NCBI RefSeq assembly: GCF_900095695.1
Contig: NZ_FMIQ01000055.1
Span: 62,001 to 126,000, forward strand
DNA: 64,000 nt
Direction: 5' to 3'
Source: Hafnia alvei
GTDB taxonomy: Bacteria > Pseudomonadota > Gammaproteobacteria > Enterobacterales > Enterobacteriaceae
The number at the start of each line of letters is the position of its first letter. Within the stretch, counting starts at the first letter, position 1. Shown piece after piece: positions 19,006 through 27,895 of the stretch. The notes below the pieces were generated by a model. That model searched no databases. It worked only from the letters and a program-made list of their open reading frames with translations, and was not told the DNA's origin. The translations under genes and the position numbers were made by a program.

Positions 19006-19938
19006 GTGGATTATGCACAAATTATTAAAGAAGTTGGGCGAGGGAAGAATCACGCGCGTGATATCAGTGCCGAACTGGCCGAAACGTTGTTTAGCGATAT
19101 GCTGGCTGGGCGTATTCCAGAGCTGGAACTTGGCGGCATTCTGATTGCTTTGCGCATTAAAGGTGAGTCCGAGCAGGAGATGCTCGGCTTTTATCGTTCA
19201 ATGCAGCAGCGTTCCGCCAGCCTCAAACTGCCTACCGGTATGCCAATGCCCATTGTGATCCCAAGCTATAACGGGGCACGTAAGCAAGCTAACTTGACGC
19301 CGTTATTAGCCATGCTGCTAGCAAGGGAAGGCGTTCCCGTTTTAGTGCATGGGGTTAGCCAAGATCCTAATCGGGTCACCAGCGCTGAAATATTCCAGGC
19401 GCTGGGTGTTGCACCAACATGTGATTTGCAAAACATCGATTGGAAAACCGGTAAGCCCGTTTTTATCGGCGTGGAACATTTAGCACCAGAAATGCATCAA
19501 GTTTTGTCATTACGATGGCGAATGGGCGTGCGTAACAGCGCGCACACCTTGATTAAAATGATTAACCCTTTTGTCGGTGACGCTTTGCGCATTGCCAGCG
19601 TTTCCCACCCTGAATATATCCAGAGAATGGCACGGCTATTCAACCAAACACTCTCGACTGCACTGCTATTGCATGGAACGGAAGGGGAGGCGTATGCCAA
19701 TCCTCTACGCTGCCCGCAGATGCATTTATGTCGTGAGGGGGAAATGAGTACGCTAGTGACGCGCGAAATGGGAGAGGGGGATAAGCCCGAATTAGCCGAG
19801 GCAAAAACAATAGAAGAAACCGTGCGCTGGACGAAACGTTATCTCTGTGGCGAGCTCCCAATCCCTCTGAGTATCAAGCTTCAGGTTGATGCTTGCTTGA
19901 ATGTCGTCAGTGAGGGGAAAAAGGGCACAAGGAATTAA
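19006..19938 (+). CDS. ybiB: YbiB (TrpD2-like), nucleic-acid-binding phosphoribosyltransferase-fold protein
   Basis: The 310-residue product (E. coli YbiB 320 aa) has the anthranilate phosphoribosyltransferase fold: a helical N-domain (residues 1-75) and a C-terminal alpha/beta domain. The family binds DNA/RNA and lacks TrpD activity. The gene uses a GTG start at 19006 with GAGGTG ahead. It follows dinG as in E. coli, where the pair is linked to the SOS response. A clear terminator comes after it. Confidence 0.9.
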   Translation: MDYAQIIKEVGRGKNHARDISAELAETLFSDMLAGRIPELELGGILIALRIKGESEQEMLGFYRSMQQRSASLKLPTGMPMPIVIPSYNGARKQANLTPLLAMLLAREGVPVLVHGVSQDPNRVTSAEIFQALGVAPTCDLQNIDWKTGKPVFIGVEHLAPEMHQVLSLRWRMGVRNSAHTLIKMINPFVGDALRIASVSHPEYIQRMARLFNQTLSTALLLHGTEGEAYANPLRCPQMHLCREGEMSTLVTREMGEGDKPELAEAKTIEETVRWTKRYLCGELPIPLSIKLQVDACLNVVSEGKKGTRN

Positions 19939-19970
19939 CTTAAAGTCATTTTATTTATTTAGCCACACTA

Positions 19971-19997
19971 AACGTCTATTTATAGGCGTTTTTTTAT
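19971..19997 (+). terminator. Rho-independent terminator of ybiB
   Basis: AACGTCTAT and ATAGGCGTT form a 9-bp stem (one T-G pair) with a very short loop, followed by a run of T residues. It lies 32 bases beyond the ybiB stop codon. Confidence 0.85.
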
Positions 19998-20256
19998 GCG
20001 GATTTAATCGGGTGAAAATTTTGCGTACATAAATAAAACACTAAGAAAATTCTTTAAATCAGGATTTAATCCTTAAAGTATTATGGATTTAGGGTCTTTA
20101 TTTGTTTTTTTGGTTCTCGCTAAGCTTATATTTTTATTTTTAAGATCTCTATTTAAGTTGTATCTATCAAAAAAGTTATCCAGTATCCTTTTCTGGACAA
20201 TTCCATCGTACCCATATTCAACTGTGCATAACAAAGTGTGACTTGCTTGTAACATT
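19998..20256. other. AT-rich leader region upstream of the FepE-like gene
   Basis: With the terminator segment, the ybiB-fepE gap totals 318 bases. The part after the terminator is very AT-rich with poly-T stretches. I see no JUMPstart element, no ORF worth calling and no certain promoter hexamers. Confidence 0.4.
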
Positions 20257-21372
20257 ATGACTATTATACATCATGAAAATAATGATGCTGTTTTAGACAG
20301 CTCAAACCGCAAATTCCAGCCTCCATTCCCACGTGATGATGAAATTGACCTGATTGAATGGTTACTTATTGCAATTAAATCATATAAAACAATTTTAATT
20401 ATAACGTTCTGTTTTGGTTTATTCGGTTACGGGATTGCTAAAATTCTGCCTCAAAAGTGGACGAGTGATACTGTTATCGTTGCTCCGCAGAGTGAGGAAC
20501 TGACATCTCTGGATGAATTGAAGCCGCAGCTGGCTATTCTGGGCATCGATTTTAGCGTGGGTGAAAAAGACCTGCTAAGCCTCTTTGTACGTGACTATGA
20601 CTCTCAGATTTTGCGTCGAGAATATCTTGTTACAACAGATTATTATAAGCGACTCGTCGAGAAAGTGGCTCCTAACGACGAATTGACTAAACGTCAGATA
20701 CTTGACAGCTTGGCGACCAAGTCTTTTGCCTCTTTCAGTAGCGATCTGAGTAAAACACCTGCGGATACGGCTTATTCTTACTACAAGTTGTCATTCACCG
20801 CTGATACCAGCGAAGATGCGCAGAAAACGTTGGCAGGCTATATCGCAGCCGTTAACGCCTCGGTAGAAAAGTTTATTGCCGGTAAGATCCAGCGTTTGAT
20901 CGATATTAACCTGAGCAGTGAAGAAGCAAAATATGATATGGCGCTTGCTCGTTTAAAGAATGCGCAAGAAGTAAATATCAATCGTCTGGGGTATTCATTG
21001 TCGATTGCGGATGCGGCCGGTGTAAAACGCCCACTGTATAGCAATGGTACCGCGATTAAAGATGACCCTGATTTTTCTATTGCACTGGGTTCTGACGGTT
21101 TAAAACGTAAGCTAGAAATTGAGAAATCAATAACCGATCTGGCTCAGTTGAACTCCGGTTTGCAGGACAGCAAGATGATTATCAGCAAGCTGCGTGAACT
21201 GAAGTTAGCGGATATCAATTTTACCGCGTACAAATACATGATGAAACCTAATGAGCCGGTGAAAAAAGACAGCCCTAAAACGGCAATGATTGTGTTGCTG
21301 GCTCTTATTCTAGGTGTGATTACTTCAGTAGGTTTAGTCACGTTGCGTCATGTGATTAAAAACCGTAAGTAG
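20257..21372 (+). CDS. fepE: FepE/Wzz-family polysaccharide co-polymerase (O-antigen chain length)
   Basis: The 371-residue protein has the Wzz layout: an N-terminal cytoplasmic segment with DEIDLIEWLLIAIKSYK, TM1 (about residues 45-67), a long periplasmic coiled region (about 70-335) and TM2 near the C-terminus (about 342-362). The proline-rich segment before TM2 includes YMMKPNEPVKKDSPK. Length and a DLLSLFVRDY-type region suit FepE (E. coli 377 aa) better than WzzB (about 325 aa). It sets modal length of O-antigen. It stands alone, away from any O-antigen cluster. Confidence 0.85.
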   Translation: MTIIHHENNDAVLDSSNRKFQPPFPRDDEIDLIEWLLIAIKSYKTILIITFCFGLFGYGIAKILPQKWTSDTVIVAPQSEELTSLDELKPQLAILGIDFSVGEKDLLSLFVRDYDSQILRREYLVTTDYYKRLVEKVAPNDELTKRQILDSLATKSFASFSSDLSKTPADTAYSYYKLSFTADTSEDAQKTLAGYIAAVNASVEKFIAGKIQRLIDINLSSEEAKYDMALARLKNAQEVNINRLGYSLSIADAAGVKRPLYSNGTAIKDDPDFSIALGSDGLKRKLEIEKSITDLAQLNSGLQDSKMIISKLRELKLADINFTAYKYMMKPNEPVKKDSPKTAMIVLLALILGVITSVGLVTLRHVIKNRK

Positions 21373-21430
21373 TGAATGTGTTAATTTAGCATCTTAGTAG
21401 TTTGGTAGAAATATCAGCTATCAGAGATAT

Positions 21431-21458
21431 AAAAAACGGGCCTTATGGCCCGTTTTTT
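21431..21458. terminator. Bidirectional terminator between fepE and cycA
   Basis: A perfect palindrome with a GGGCC/GGCCC core and TTAT loop is flanked by six A residues at the left and six T residues at the right. It can terminate both convergent genes. Confidence 0.95.
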
Positions 21459-21489
21459 GTTGGTCACTGCTGCTGAGTGCGGCCGCTAT

Positions 21490-22893
21490 CTATTGGGTAC
21501 TACGACGTTTGCGTATGAACATCCACCCCAGCCCCAGAATCACGAACCAGAGCGGCGTCACCATCAGTGCTTGGCGTGTATCAGCTTGCAGCGTGAGCAG
21601 CACAATAACAAACGCAAAGAAGGCGAGACACACCCAACACATCAGCTTGCCAAAAGGCATCTTGTAGATTGATTTTGCATGCAGGTGAGGGCGCTGTTTA
21701 CGGTAAACCATGTATGAGCACAGAATGATCGACCAAACAAACATGAACAAGATGGCTGACACCGTAGTGACCATCGTGAAAACGGTGACAACGTTAGGGA
21801 TTAAATAGATAAGCACCACGCCGCCCAGCAGACAAACGCAGGAGAACGTTAGGCCAGATGATGGCACTGCGCGCTTAGATAGCAGCGCAAAGCGCTTAGG
21901 CGCTACGCCATCCTGCGCTAAGCCATAAAGCATGCGGCTAGTTGAAAAGACGCCGCTGTTGGCAGAAGAGGCCGCAGAGGTCAGCACCACAAAGTTAATG
22001 ATGCTGGCAGCAGCAGGTAGACCGGCTAACACAAACAGCTCAACGAACGGGCTTTTATCCGGAACCACAGAGCCCCACGGCGTCACGGACATAATCATGA
22101 TCAGCGCAAATACATAGAACATGATGATGCGGATAGGGATCGAGTTAATGGCGCGCGGCAATGATTTCTCAGGATCTTTCGTTTCTGCTGCAGTGGTACC
22201 TACCAGCTCAATGCCAACAAAGGCAAATACCGCAATTTGGAAGCCCGCAAAGAAACCACTTAGGCCTTTCGGGAACCAGCCGCCATCGTTCCAGAGATTA
22301 CTAAACGAAGCCACGCTGCCGGTTGGTGATTCGAAGTGCATTAACACCATGCCTAGCCCAATCAAAATCAATGCAACGATGGCAACGATTTTAATCATCG
22401 CAAACCAGAACTCCATTTCGCCGAACATTTTGACCGTCGCCAGATTCAGCCCTAGCAGTAAAAGCACCACGGCAAGCGAGGCGACCCAATCAGATAGCCC
22501 AGGGAACCAGAACTGTGCATAGGCCGTTATCGCGACGACGTCGGCTATGCCAGTGACAACCCAGCAGAACCAGTATGTCCAACCGGTAAAATATCCAGCC
22601 CACGGGCCGAGCAAATCAGCAGCAAAGTCGCTGAAGGATTTATATTCAAGATTGGATAAAAGTAGCTCGCCCATCGCGCGCATCACGAAGAACAGCATAA
22701 AGCCGATGATCATATAGACGAAAATGATCGAAGGGCCTGCAAGGCTGATTGTTTTGCCGGATCCCATAAAGAGGCCGGTACCGATGGCACCACCAATAGC
22801 AATGAGCTGAATATGCCGATTGGTGAGATTGCGCCGTAGATGCTCTTCCCCTTTTGCAGGGCTCGCGGCCTCAACTTTTACCTGCTCTACCAT
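21490..22893 (-). CDS. cycA: CycA, D-serine/D-alanine/glycine:H+ symporter
   Basis: The 467-residue APC transporter with 12 membrane segments is nearly superimposable on E. coli CycA (470 aa), including RRNLTNRHIQLIAIGGAIGT, FAFVGIELVGTTAAETKDP and KSIYKMPFGKLMCW. It imports glycine, D-alanine, D-serine and the antibiotic D-cycloserine. It is monocistronic here, away from its E. coli neighbours. In E. coli the GcvB small RNA represses cycA; I cannot identify that target site here. Confidence 0.95.
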   Translation of the reverse strand: MVEQVKVEAASPAKGEEHLRRNLTNRHIQLIAIGGAIGTGLFMGSGKTISLAGPSIIFVYMIIGFMLFFVMRAMGELLLSNLEYKSFSDFAADLLGPWAGYFTGWTYWFCWVVTGIADVVAITAYAQFWFPGLSDWVASLAVVLLLLGLNLATVKMFGEMEFWFAMIKIVAIVALILIGLGMVLMHFESPTGSVASFSNLWNDGGWFPKGLSGFFAGFQIAVFAFVGIELVGTTAAETKDPEKSLPRAINSIPIRIIMFYVFALIMIMSVTPWGSVVPDKSPFVELFVLAGLPAAASIINFVVLTSAASSANSGVFSTSRMLYGLAQDGVAPKRFALLSKRAVPSSGLTFSCVCLLGGVVLIYLIPNVVTVFTMVTTVSAILFMFVWSIILCSYMVYRKQRPHLHAKSIYKMPFGKLMCWVCLAFFAFVIVLLTLQADTRQALMVTPLWFVILGLGWMFIRKRRSTQ

Positions 22894-23273
22894 TATGTCT
22901 TCTTCCTTTTACCTGTCTGTAAGTTGCATGCCATTAGCTGATGTTTCGCAGTCTATAAATTTAGGCATGTCGTTTTAGGCATAGGCTCTGATGGCCTTTA
23001 TCTATGAGTGCATTGCGAAAGAGAACGATCGATTCGCAGAACATCCAAGATATTAGGGAAGAAAATCAGAATTGAATACAAATAGATTAACTTAATGTTA
23101 ATTTTTTGTTTTTTTATAGATCTCGATCCACAGTGATTTGTGATGTATTTCAAGCTGAGCTGGATAAAACATCCGTCCGATCACAAAATTACCGAGAGAA
23201 TCAGTTAACTTTAAAGAAGGATTACAGAATATTGTGAAGTCACCGATGAGGTGGATCTGATGGCTTGCAGGCA
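22894..23273. other. Intergenic region upstream of cycA
   Basis: AT-rich sequence holding the cycA promoter and leader. A possible 70-codon minus-strand frame at 23098-23310 has no ribosome binding site or recognisable domain, runs into the mepS terminator, and is not called. Confidence 0.4.
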
Positions 23274-23298
23274 TAAAAAAACGCAACCGAAGTCGCGT
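23274..23298 (-). terminator. Rho-independent terminator of mepS
   Basis: On the minus strand ACGCGAC, a short TTCG-type loop and GTTGCGT pair (one G-T wobble), followed by seven T residues. Confidence 0.9.
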
Positions 23299-23340
23299 TT
23301 TATTTGGCATTTAGGACAATCAGGTGTTTGTGCGTCTGGA

Positions 23341-23925
23341 TTAGCTATGCGCCGGGTTGGTCAATACTCGACGAGCTTCGCGATAACGGCCTTTCCAGTA
23401 ACTGTCATTCAGGCTTGAAATGGTCACACCACTGCTGGTGGAAGCATGAACGAATTGATCATTACCTAAATAGATACCGACGTGGCGCCCTGTTGAGCCT
23501 GCACGGAACAGCACTAAGTCACCGATACGCAGCTTAGTACGCTGAATTTGGCGGCCAGTATCTTGTTGTTCTGATGTAGAGCGAGGAAGGTCCAAACCAA
23601 ATTGTTCACGGAAAGTACGTTGAACAAATGCTGAACAATCAATGCCACGCTTACTGTCGCCACCGAGGCGATAACGTACGCCTTTCCAGGTTGCGTACTG
23701 ATCCATAATTTTGGATTTAATATCCACATTACGAACCATTGCTTCAAATTCATCCTGAGAAGCTTGAAGTAAAAGACCGTCTTTGTCTTTAACTGCATGC
23801 GTATCAGTTTGTGCGTATCTATCAGATGAAGAATGGTTTGCACTACATGCCGACAGAAGTACTGCGGCGGCGATAGCAGGTGCTAATCGCAAGATATATC
23901 TCAGAATCGGTTGAGACTTGACCAT
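23341..23925 (-). CDS. mepS: MepS (Spr), murein DD-endopeptidase lipoprotein
   Basis: The 194-residue precursor starts like E. coli MepS and has a lipobox LLSACS with the lipidated cysteine at 27. The NlpC/P60 domain follows: catalytic cysteine in [12 protein letters not shown], histidines in GRHVGIYLG and [10 protein letters not shown]. It cleaves D-Ala-mDAP crosslinks so that the sacculus can expand, and its level is set by Prc/NlpI proteolysis in E. coli. The linker after the lipobox is six residues longer than in E. coli. It neighbours lpxT, as in E. coli. Confidence 0.96.
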   Translation of the reverse strand: MVKSQPILRYILRLAPAIAAAVLLSACSANHSSSDRYAQTDTHAVKDKDGLLLQASQDEFEAMVRNVDIKSKIMDQYATWKGVRYRLGGDSKRGIDCSAFVQRTFREQFGLDLPRSTSEQQDTGRQIQRTKLRIGDLVLFRAGSTGRHVGIYLGNDQFVHASTSSGVTISSLNDSYWKGRYREARRVLTNPAHS

Positions 23926-24281
23926 TGTAGAAGATTTTCCTTTTTGTCCTTAACGACGGAGTCGCTATCTATAAATGCCATTCAAGAGACTAATAATAGG
24001 ATCCTCATGTGACAATGTTTACACATGAATTCTGTGCGGTGGAGCACATTTTTATCGCTATTATTCTCAAAAACTCAGAATCTATGCACAAACGTTGAAA
24101 GACTACCGGATCGAAATAGGTTTGGCGAGACTTTTTGCTCATTTTGAAGAATAAGAAGCTGTTGTAATAATATGTAATATTTGAAGATTATTAAAAAAGA
24201 TGTGCGTGGGATGAAAAGGAAAAAAGAAAAGCTAGATGGTATAGGAATTATCTGAATGAGAACTTATGCAATCTCTTATTT
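23926..24281. other. Intergenic region upstream of mepS
   Basis: An AT-rich gap between lpxT and mepS, both on the minus strand. It should contain the mepS promoter. I see no supported ORF or small RNA. Confidence 0.4.
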
Positions 24282-24316
24282 ATCCCCCTTAATCCCTTAG
24301 GCGAATTCAGGGGGAT
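24282..24316 (-). other. Inverted repeat just downstream of lpxT
   Basis: ATCCCCCT and AGGGGGAT are perfect 8-base complements separated by 19 bases, starting about eight bases after the lpxT stop. No T tract follows on the minus strand, so it is a stabilising stem or Rho-type end rather than a classic terminator. Confidence 0.5.
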
Positions 24317-24324
24317 GCGATGGA

Positions 24325-25029
24325 TTATTGCGGACGATGTTTGCCGGGCATATGCCGGTCCAACAAGTTCAATAAGGCATCTGATGCAGGCGTTAGTAGC
24401 CACCAGCTTAGGCCAACCAGTACGACGCTGAGAGAGCCGACGGCGATGTCACTGAACCAATGCGCGCCAATCATGATACGCGGCAGAATAAATACCACGA
24501 AGATCGCCAGCGCAATAATAAAAGAGCGAAGCGTAAAGTAACGCAGCATGAATACAGCAAAAATAATCAGCATCATGCCATGGTCGCCAGGGAAGCTATC
24601 GCTTGAACTGTCTTTGGTATTAATCCCAGTCAACTCGCCCACGCGATGAATGTGGGAAAAGTAGTTAGTTGGGCTCGCGCGTTTAACGGGAAGAATATGG
24701 CCTAACTGATTTAAGACCACCGCAGTCAGTAATATCACAACGCCCAAAATTAGCATTCGGCGCTTGCCGTAACCATCTTGTTTGATAAAAAACGAAAGAT
24801 AGAGCAGCCCCATACTCAGTAACGCTATGGCGTCGAATGCTCGATTATTGGTATAGGCCACTAAATAGAGAAAGGCGCGGTTGGTGACTAGGTGATCGTT
24901 AAAAAAGAAAAAGATCGACGAGTCAATCGGGAACCAAAATCCGTGATTTGGAGCCAAATACCAAGAAAAGAATAAAGCGATGCCTGCGAGATTACACAAA
25001 ATAATCCACGGCAGATTACGACGAGTCAT
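24325..25029 (-). CDS. lpxT: LpxT, lipid A 1-diphosphate synthase (PAP2 superfamily)
   Basis: The 234-residue membrane protein (E. coli 237 aa) transfers phosphate from undecaprenyl pyrophosphate to lipid A at the periplasmic face. The PAP2 signature is in three parts: KRASPT (about residue 116), SFPGDHGMM (about 145) and RIMIGAHWFSDI (about 185). About six membrane segments are visible. It lies between yeiR and mepS, exactly as in E. coli. In E. coli, PmrR inhibits LpxT. Confidence 0.95.
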   Translation of the reverse strand: MTRRNLPWIILCNLAGIALFFSWYLAPNHGFWFPIDSSIFFFFNDHLVTNRAFLYLVAYTNNRAFDAIALLSMGLLYLSFFIKQDGYGKRRMLILGVVILLTAVVLNQLGHILPVKRASPTNYFSHIHRVGELTGINTKDSSSDSFPGDHGMMLIIFAVFMLRYFTLRSFIIALAIFVVFILPRIMIGAHWFSDIAVGSLSVVLVGLSWWLLTPASDALLNLLDRHMPGKHRPQ

Positions 25030-25064
25030 GTGCTAAGCCTAACCTGTAAAATAAAAATTTCTGT

Positions 25065-26051
25065 TTAAGACGTTGTTTTAATACGTGCTTTTAAGAGCGC
25101 ACTTTGTAATGTGTTCCAGTCGGTTTCAGCGTCATGAATTAACTCAATGCGGCTGTCCAACGGCGTTGTCTGCTGTGTTTCAATATGGAAATCAGCGCCT
25201 TGTCGATTAACGATCAAGGTTCCTTCTGGGATCTGCAAGCTTCCTTTCACGCGAACAACCGGTGCGAGGCGCACCCATTCCAGCAAAGCGACGGTGTCGA
25301 AACAGGTCTCCGCGCTGAATACCCATCCGCAGCTAAAATAGCCTTGGCCCTGATTCAGCGAGCGACGCCAGTTTTGACCTTCAGGTAGGCGCAGTGCGGC
25401 AATGCCTGATGCGATTGTTTTACCGTGGTGATGGTGTTTAGCATTAGGTAGTTCGGCAATATTTTCACGTGCGCTGTCGAGTAATGCGACATCAAGTTGC
25501 CCATGCTGCGTCGATACCAAGCGGCGTTCTGAGCCTGCTTGCTGATACCAGTCGTCAAGTTTCTCACGATCGTTATCGCTATAGGTATCGTCCTTATTCG
25601 CCACAATGATATCCGCCGCGGCAAGCTGATCGCGGAAGTTCTCATTGCTGGTGTATTTGTCATCGCTAAGCTGGCGGGCATCAAGTACACAAAGCGTGGC
25701 TTTTAGCTCTAGCCAAGCTTGATAGGTGTCTGATGTCAGCAGGTTCAGTATTTGTTTCGGATGCCCGAGCCCGGTCGGCTCAATCAGCAAGCGATCGGGT
25801 TTGGCTTGCTGCAACAACATATTCAATCCAACCTGCATAGGAAGACCGTTAACGCAGCACATACATCCACCGGGGATCTCTTTTAACACGGCTCCTGTAT
25901 CTGCTAGCAACGCACCATCAATGCCAATTTCACCAAATTCGTTTACCAAAACAGCCCATTTTTCATTTTCGGGTTTGTTTGCTAATAGGTGGCGCAACGT
26001 GGTGGTTTTGCCGCTACCCAAAAATCCGGTGATGAGATTTACTTTAGTCAT
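25065..26051 (-). CDS. yeiR: YeiR, COG0523/CobW-type zinc-binding GTPase
   Basis: The 328-residue protein, the same length as E. coli YeiR, carries P-loop GFLGSGKTT (residues 9-17), the metal-binding CxCC motif in GGCMCCVNG (about 62-70), a GTPase ANKDD motif and a C-terminal CobW_C domain. An internal histidine-rich segment (KHHHHGK) may also bind zinc. The family acts as metal chaperones; YeiR is a Zn-dependent GTPase. It lies 35 bases upstream of lpxT. Confidence 0.93.
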   Translation of the reverse strand: MTKVNLITGFLGSGKTTTLRHLLANKPENEKWAVLVNEFGEIGIDGALLADTGAVLKEIPGGCMCCVNGLPMQVGLNMLLQQAKPDRLLIEPTGLGHPKQILNLLTSDTYQAWLELKATLCVLDARQLSDDKYTSNENFRDQLAAADIIVANKDDTYSDNDREKLDDWYQQAGSERRLVSTQHGQLDVALLDSARENIAELPNAKHHHHGKTIASGIAALRLPEGQNWRRSLNQGQGYFSCGWVFSAETCFDTVALLEWVRLAPVVRVKGSLQIPEGTLIVNRQGADFHIETQQTTPLDSRIELIHDAETDWNTLQSALLKARIKTTS

Positions 26052-26417
26052 TTAACGCCCCGATTTACCTGCTTTTCGACCAGAATATTACCATAATTAC
26101 ACATTATCTCAGGGAAGAGAAAGTGCTGCGACCTTAAACCAAAGTTAAACGAAAAGGAAAATGGCGCAAAAATATTCGCGTCCATTACCAACTTTTAACC
26201 TGCCAGTTTAGCGTTATTAAACGCTAATAATTTTCTCTATCGTATTGTTACCTGCTGTATATCGCTTGAACGACATTTTTTCTTAAGGTTTGCTGTTTTG
26301 GTGCCGTTGTGTTTTTCACAGGCTGCTACCTTTAAAACACGGTCTAGGCAAAGGATTTGCATGGATTGATGTATTTACCGGCTAGCGTGTATTTGTGTGA
26401 AAATTCAAGAGGTGACC
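26052..26417. other. Divergent intergenic region between yeiR and the fimbrial-like gene
   Basis: 366 bases with no supported ORF. It must carry the yeiR promoter to the left and the fimbrial-like gene's promoter to the right. No Zur-type or other palindrome stands out. Confidence 0.4.
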
Positions 26418-26741
26418 ATGAATAAGGTTTGGTTATCAATGCTTTTCGCTGTCGGCTTGGGATTGCCTTTTTTAGCAGGATTGATGCCTGAAGCTCAGGC
26501 TGGAAATGTAGGCGTTATTCGTTTTATTGGCTCGATTGTCGAAGATGCTTGTATCGTCGGCGTTGATAATCGTCGTATAAAAACCCGCTGTGACAACGGT
26601 GGCCGAACTGCAACGGTCAGTCGCCCAATTAGCCAAATAGGTACGTCTCCCGTCGATCTCCCTATTTCAGTGGGAACCAGTCAATTAAATTGGATTAATT
26701 CCAAACATACTGTAGGTGTGTTAACAATTAATTATCATTAG
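26418..26741 (+). CDS. Orphan secreted fimbrial-subunit-like protein
   Basis: The 107-residue precursor starts at the ATG at 26418, preceded by a strong AGAGGTGACC site. A signal peptide of about 28 residues ends near EAQAG. The mature part opens GVIRFIGSIVEDACIVG, the beta-strand and first cysteine typical of type 1 pilin subunits, and has a second cysteine in KTRCDNGG that could form the usual disulfide. It is much shorter than true pilins (150-180 aa) and ends soon after TVGVLTINYH. There are no chaperone or usher genes nearby. The function is unknown. Confidence 0.75.
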   Translation: MNKVWLSMLFAVGLGLPFLAGLMPEAQAGNVGVIRFIGSIVEDACIVGVDNRRIKTRCDNGGRTATVSRPISQIGTSPVDLPISVGTSQLNWINSKHTVGVLTINYH

Positions 26742-26903
26742 CTTCCTTTCTTAATTCTTTTCTCAATACTGTTGACGTTGGTGGGTTCACATGGGGTTTG
26801 GATTATGGTTATCCAGGCCCTGTTATTGATGTATTCTGCCAAGGTCATTTTTCTGCTGTGATATAATCAGACCAAATTAGGCAAGTGCTCCTATCATTTG
26901 GGG

Positions 26904-26919
26904 ATTTGGTCTGGCCAAT
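26904..26919. promoter_or_regulatory. Putative UxuR operator upstream of uxuR
   Basis: ATTTGGTCTGGCCAAT has the form TTGG-N5-CCAA, as seen also before uxuA/yeiQ. It lies about 50 bases upstream of the uxuR start, suiting autoregulation by a FadR-type regulator. Confidence 0.5.
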
Positions 26920-26969
26920 CGTTAGGTTAGGCGATATTCACCCACGTTATCGGTATAAAAGGTAGCAAT

Positions 26970-27713
26970 ATGAGATTGTATCAAGAAGTGGGCAATACTC
27001 TGCGTGAGCTCATCGCGCAAGGTGAGTATCCAATTGGCGAGCGTTTACCCCCTGAGCGTGATATTGCGGAACAATTTAGCGTGAGCCGCAGCGTTGTTCG
27101 TGAAGCGCTCATCATGCTCGAACTGGAAAAGCTGATTGATGTTCGTAAAGGTTCTGGTGTGTATGTTGTTGCTTTGCCGCAAAGTCAGCGACGTGCAGCG
27201 GTGACCGATCTTGATGAAAATACCTATGGTCCTTTTGAATTACTTCAGGCAAGGCAACTGTTGGAAAGTGAGATTGCGGCGTTTGCAGCCGTTCAGGCAA
27301 CCAAAGCTGACATCATGAAGATGCGGAAAGCCATTGAGCAAGAGCGTCAGTCATTGTCATTAGGCACCATCGATGAAAGCGCTGATGAACTCTTCCACTG
27401 CCTGCTTGCGCAATCTACGCAAAACAGCGTGTTGGCCAGCATGGTTCACGACGCTTGGCAGGCGAGAAAACATAATCCCATGTGGAGTGGGCTGCACGTG
27501 CATACCAGTGACTTCAGCTATCGTTGGAACTGGTTAGACGATCACCAAAAAATTCTGCATGCCGTTTTACGCCGCGATGCCAAATCTGCGAAACAGGCGA
27601 TGTGGCAGCATTTGGAAAACGTAAAAACTAAGCTGTTGGAAATCTCCGACCCTGAAGATCCTAGTTTCGATGGTTTTTTATTTGAATCAACGCCGGTGTT
27701 ACAGAGCGAGTAG
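26970..27713 (+). CDS. uxuR: UxuR-like GntR/FadR-family hexuronate regulator
   Basis: The 247-residue protein has a GntR winged helix (residues 1-70; PPERDIAEQFSVSRSVVREALIMLE) and a FadR-type ligand domain with the FCD motif histidines. GPFELLQARQLLESEIA and the end MWQHLENVKTKLLEI..DP..FDGFLFES match UxuR better than ExuR by recall. It should repress hexuronate genes until fructuronate or a related ligand binds. The nearby uxuA and yeiQ, and TTGG-N5-CCAA sites before them, fit that role. Confidence 0.82.
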   Translation: MRLYQEVGNTLRELIAQGEYPIGERLPPERDIAEQFSVSRSVVREALIMLELEKLIDVRKGSGVYVVALPQSQRRAAVTDLDENTYGPFELLQARQLLESEIAAFAAVQATKADIMKMRKAIEQERQSLSLGTIDESADELFHCLLAQSTQNSVLASMVHDAWQARKHNPMWSGLHVHTSDFSYRWNWLDDHQKILHAVLRRDAKSAKQAMWQHLENVKTKLLEISDPEDPSFDGFLFESTPVLQSE

Positions 27714-27895
27714 GGATTATACTTTTATGAGTGAATGACTACGTTAATTGAACGCTAGCAGTAGCAGTTCGCCGTGGGGTTCTTTGCCTAAGCTTGTGCG
27801 GTAAGTTCCTAATATTGCGCAATAGATTAGCTATTTATGGCCGTTATTCGACATAATAAAAATAATACCCGTCGTGAATTGCCGGTAACTGATAT

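Noticed and set aside
19998-20256. JUMPstart/ops element before the Wzz gene
   Set aside because: No GGCGGTAG-type sequence is present.
23098-23310. A 70-codon minus-strand frame upstream of cycA
   Set aside because: It has no ribosome binding site or recognisable domain, and overlaps the mepS terminator.
23926-24281. Possible small RNA in the mepS upstream gap
   Set aside because: No promoter-plus-terminator pair is visible and no known small RNA sequence was recognised.
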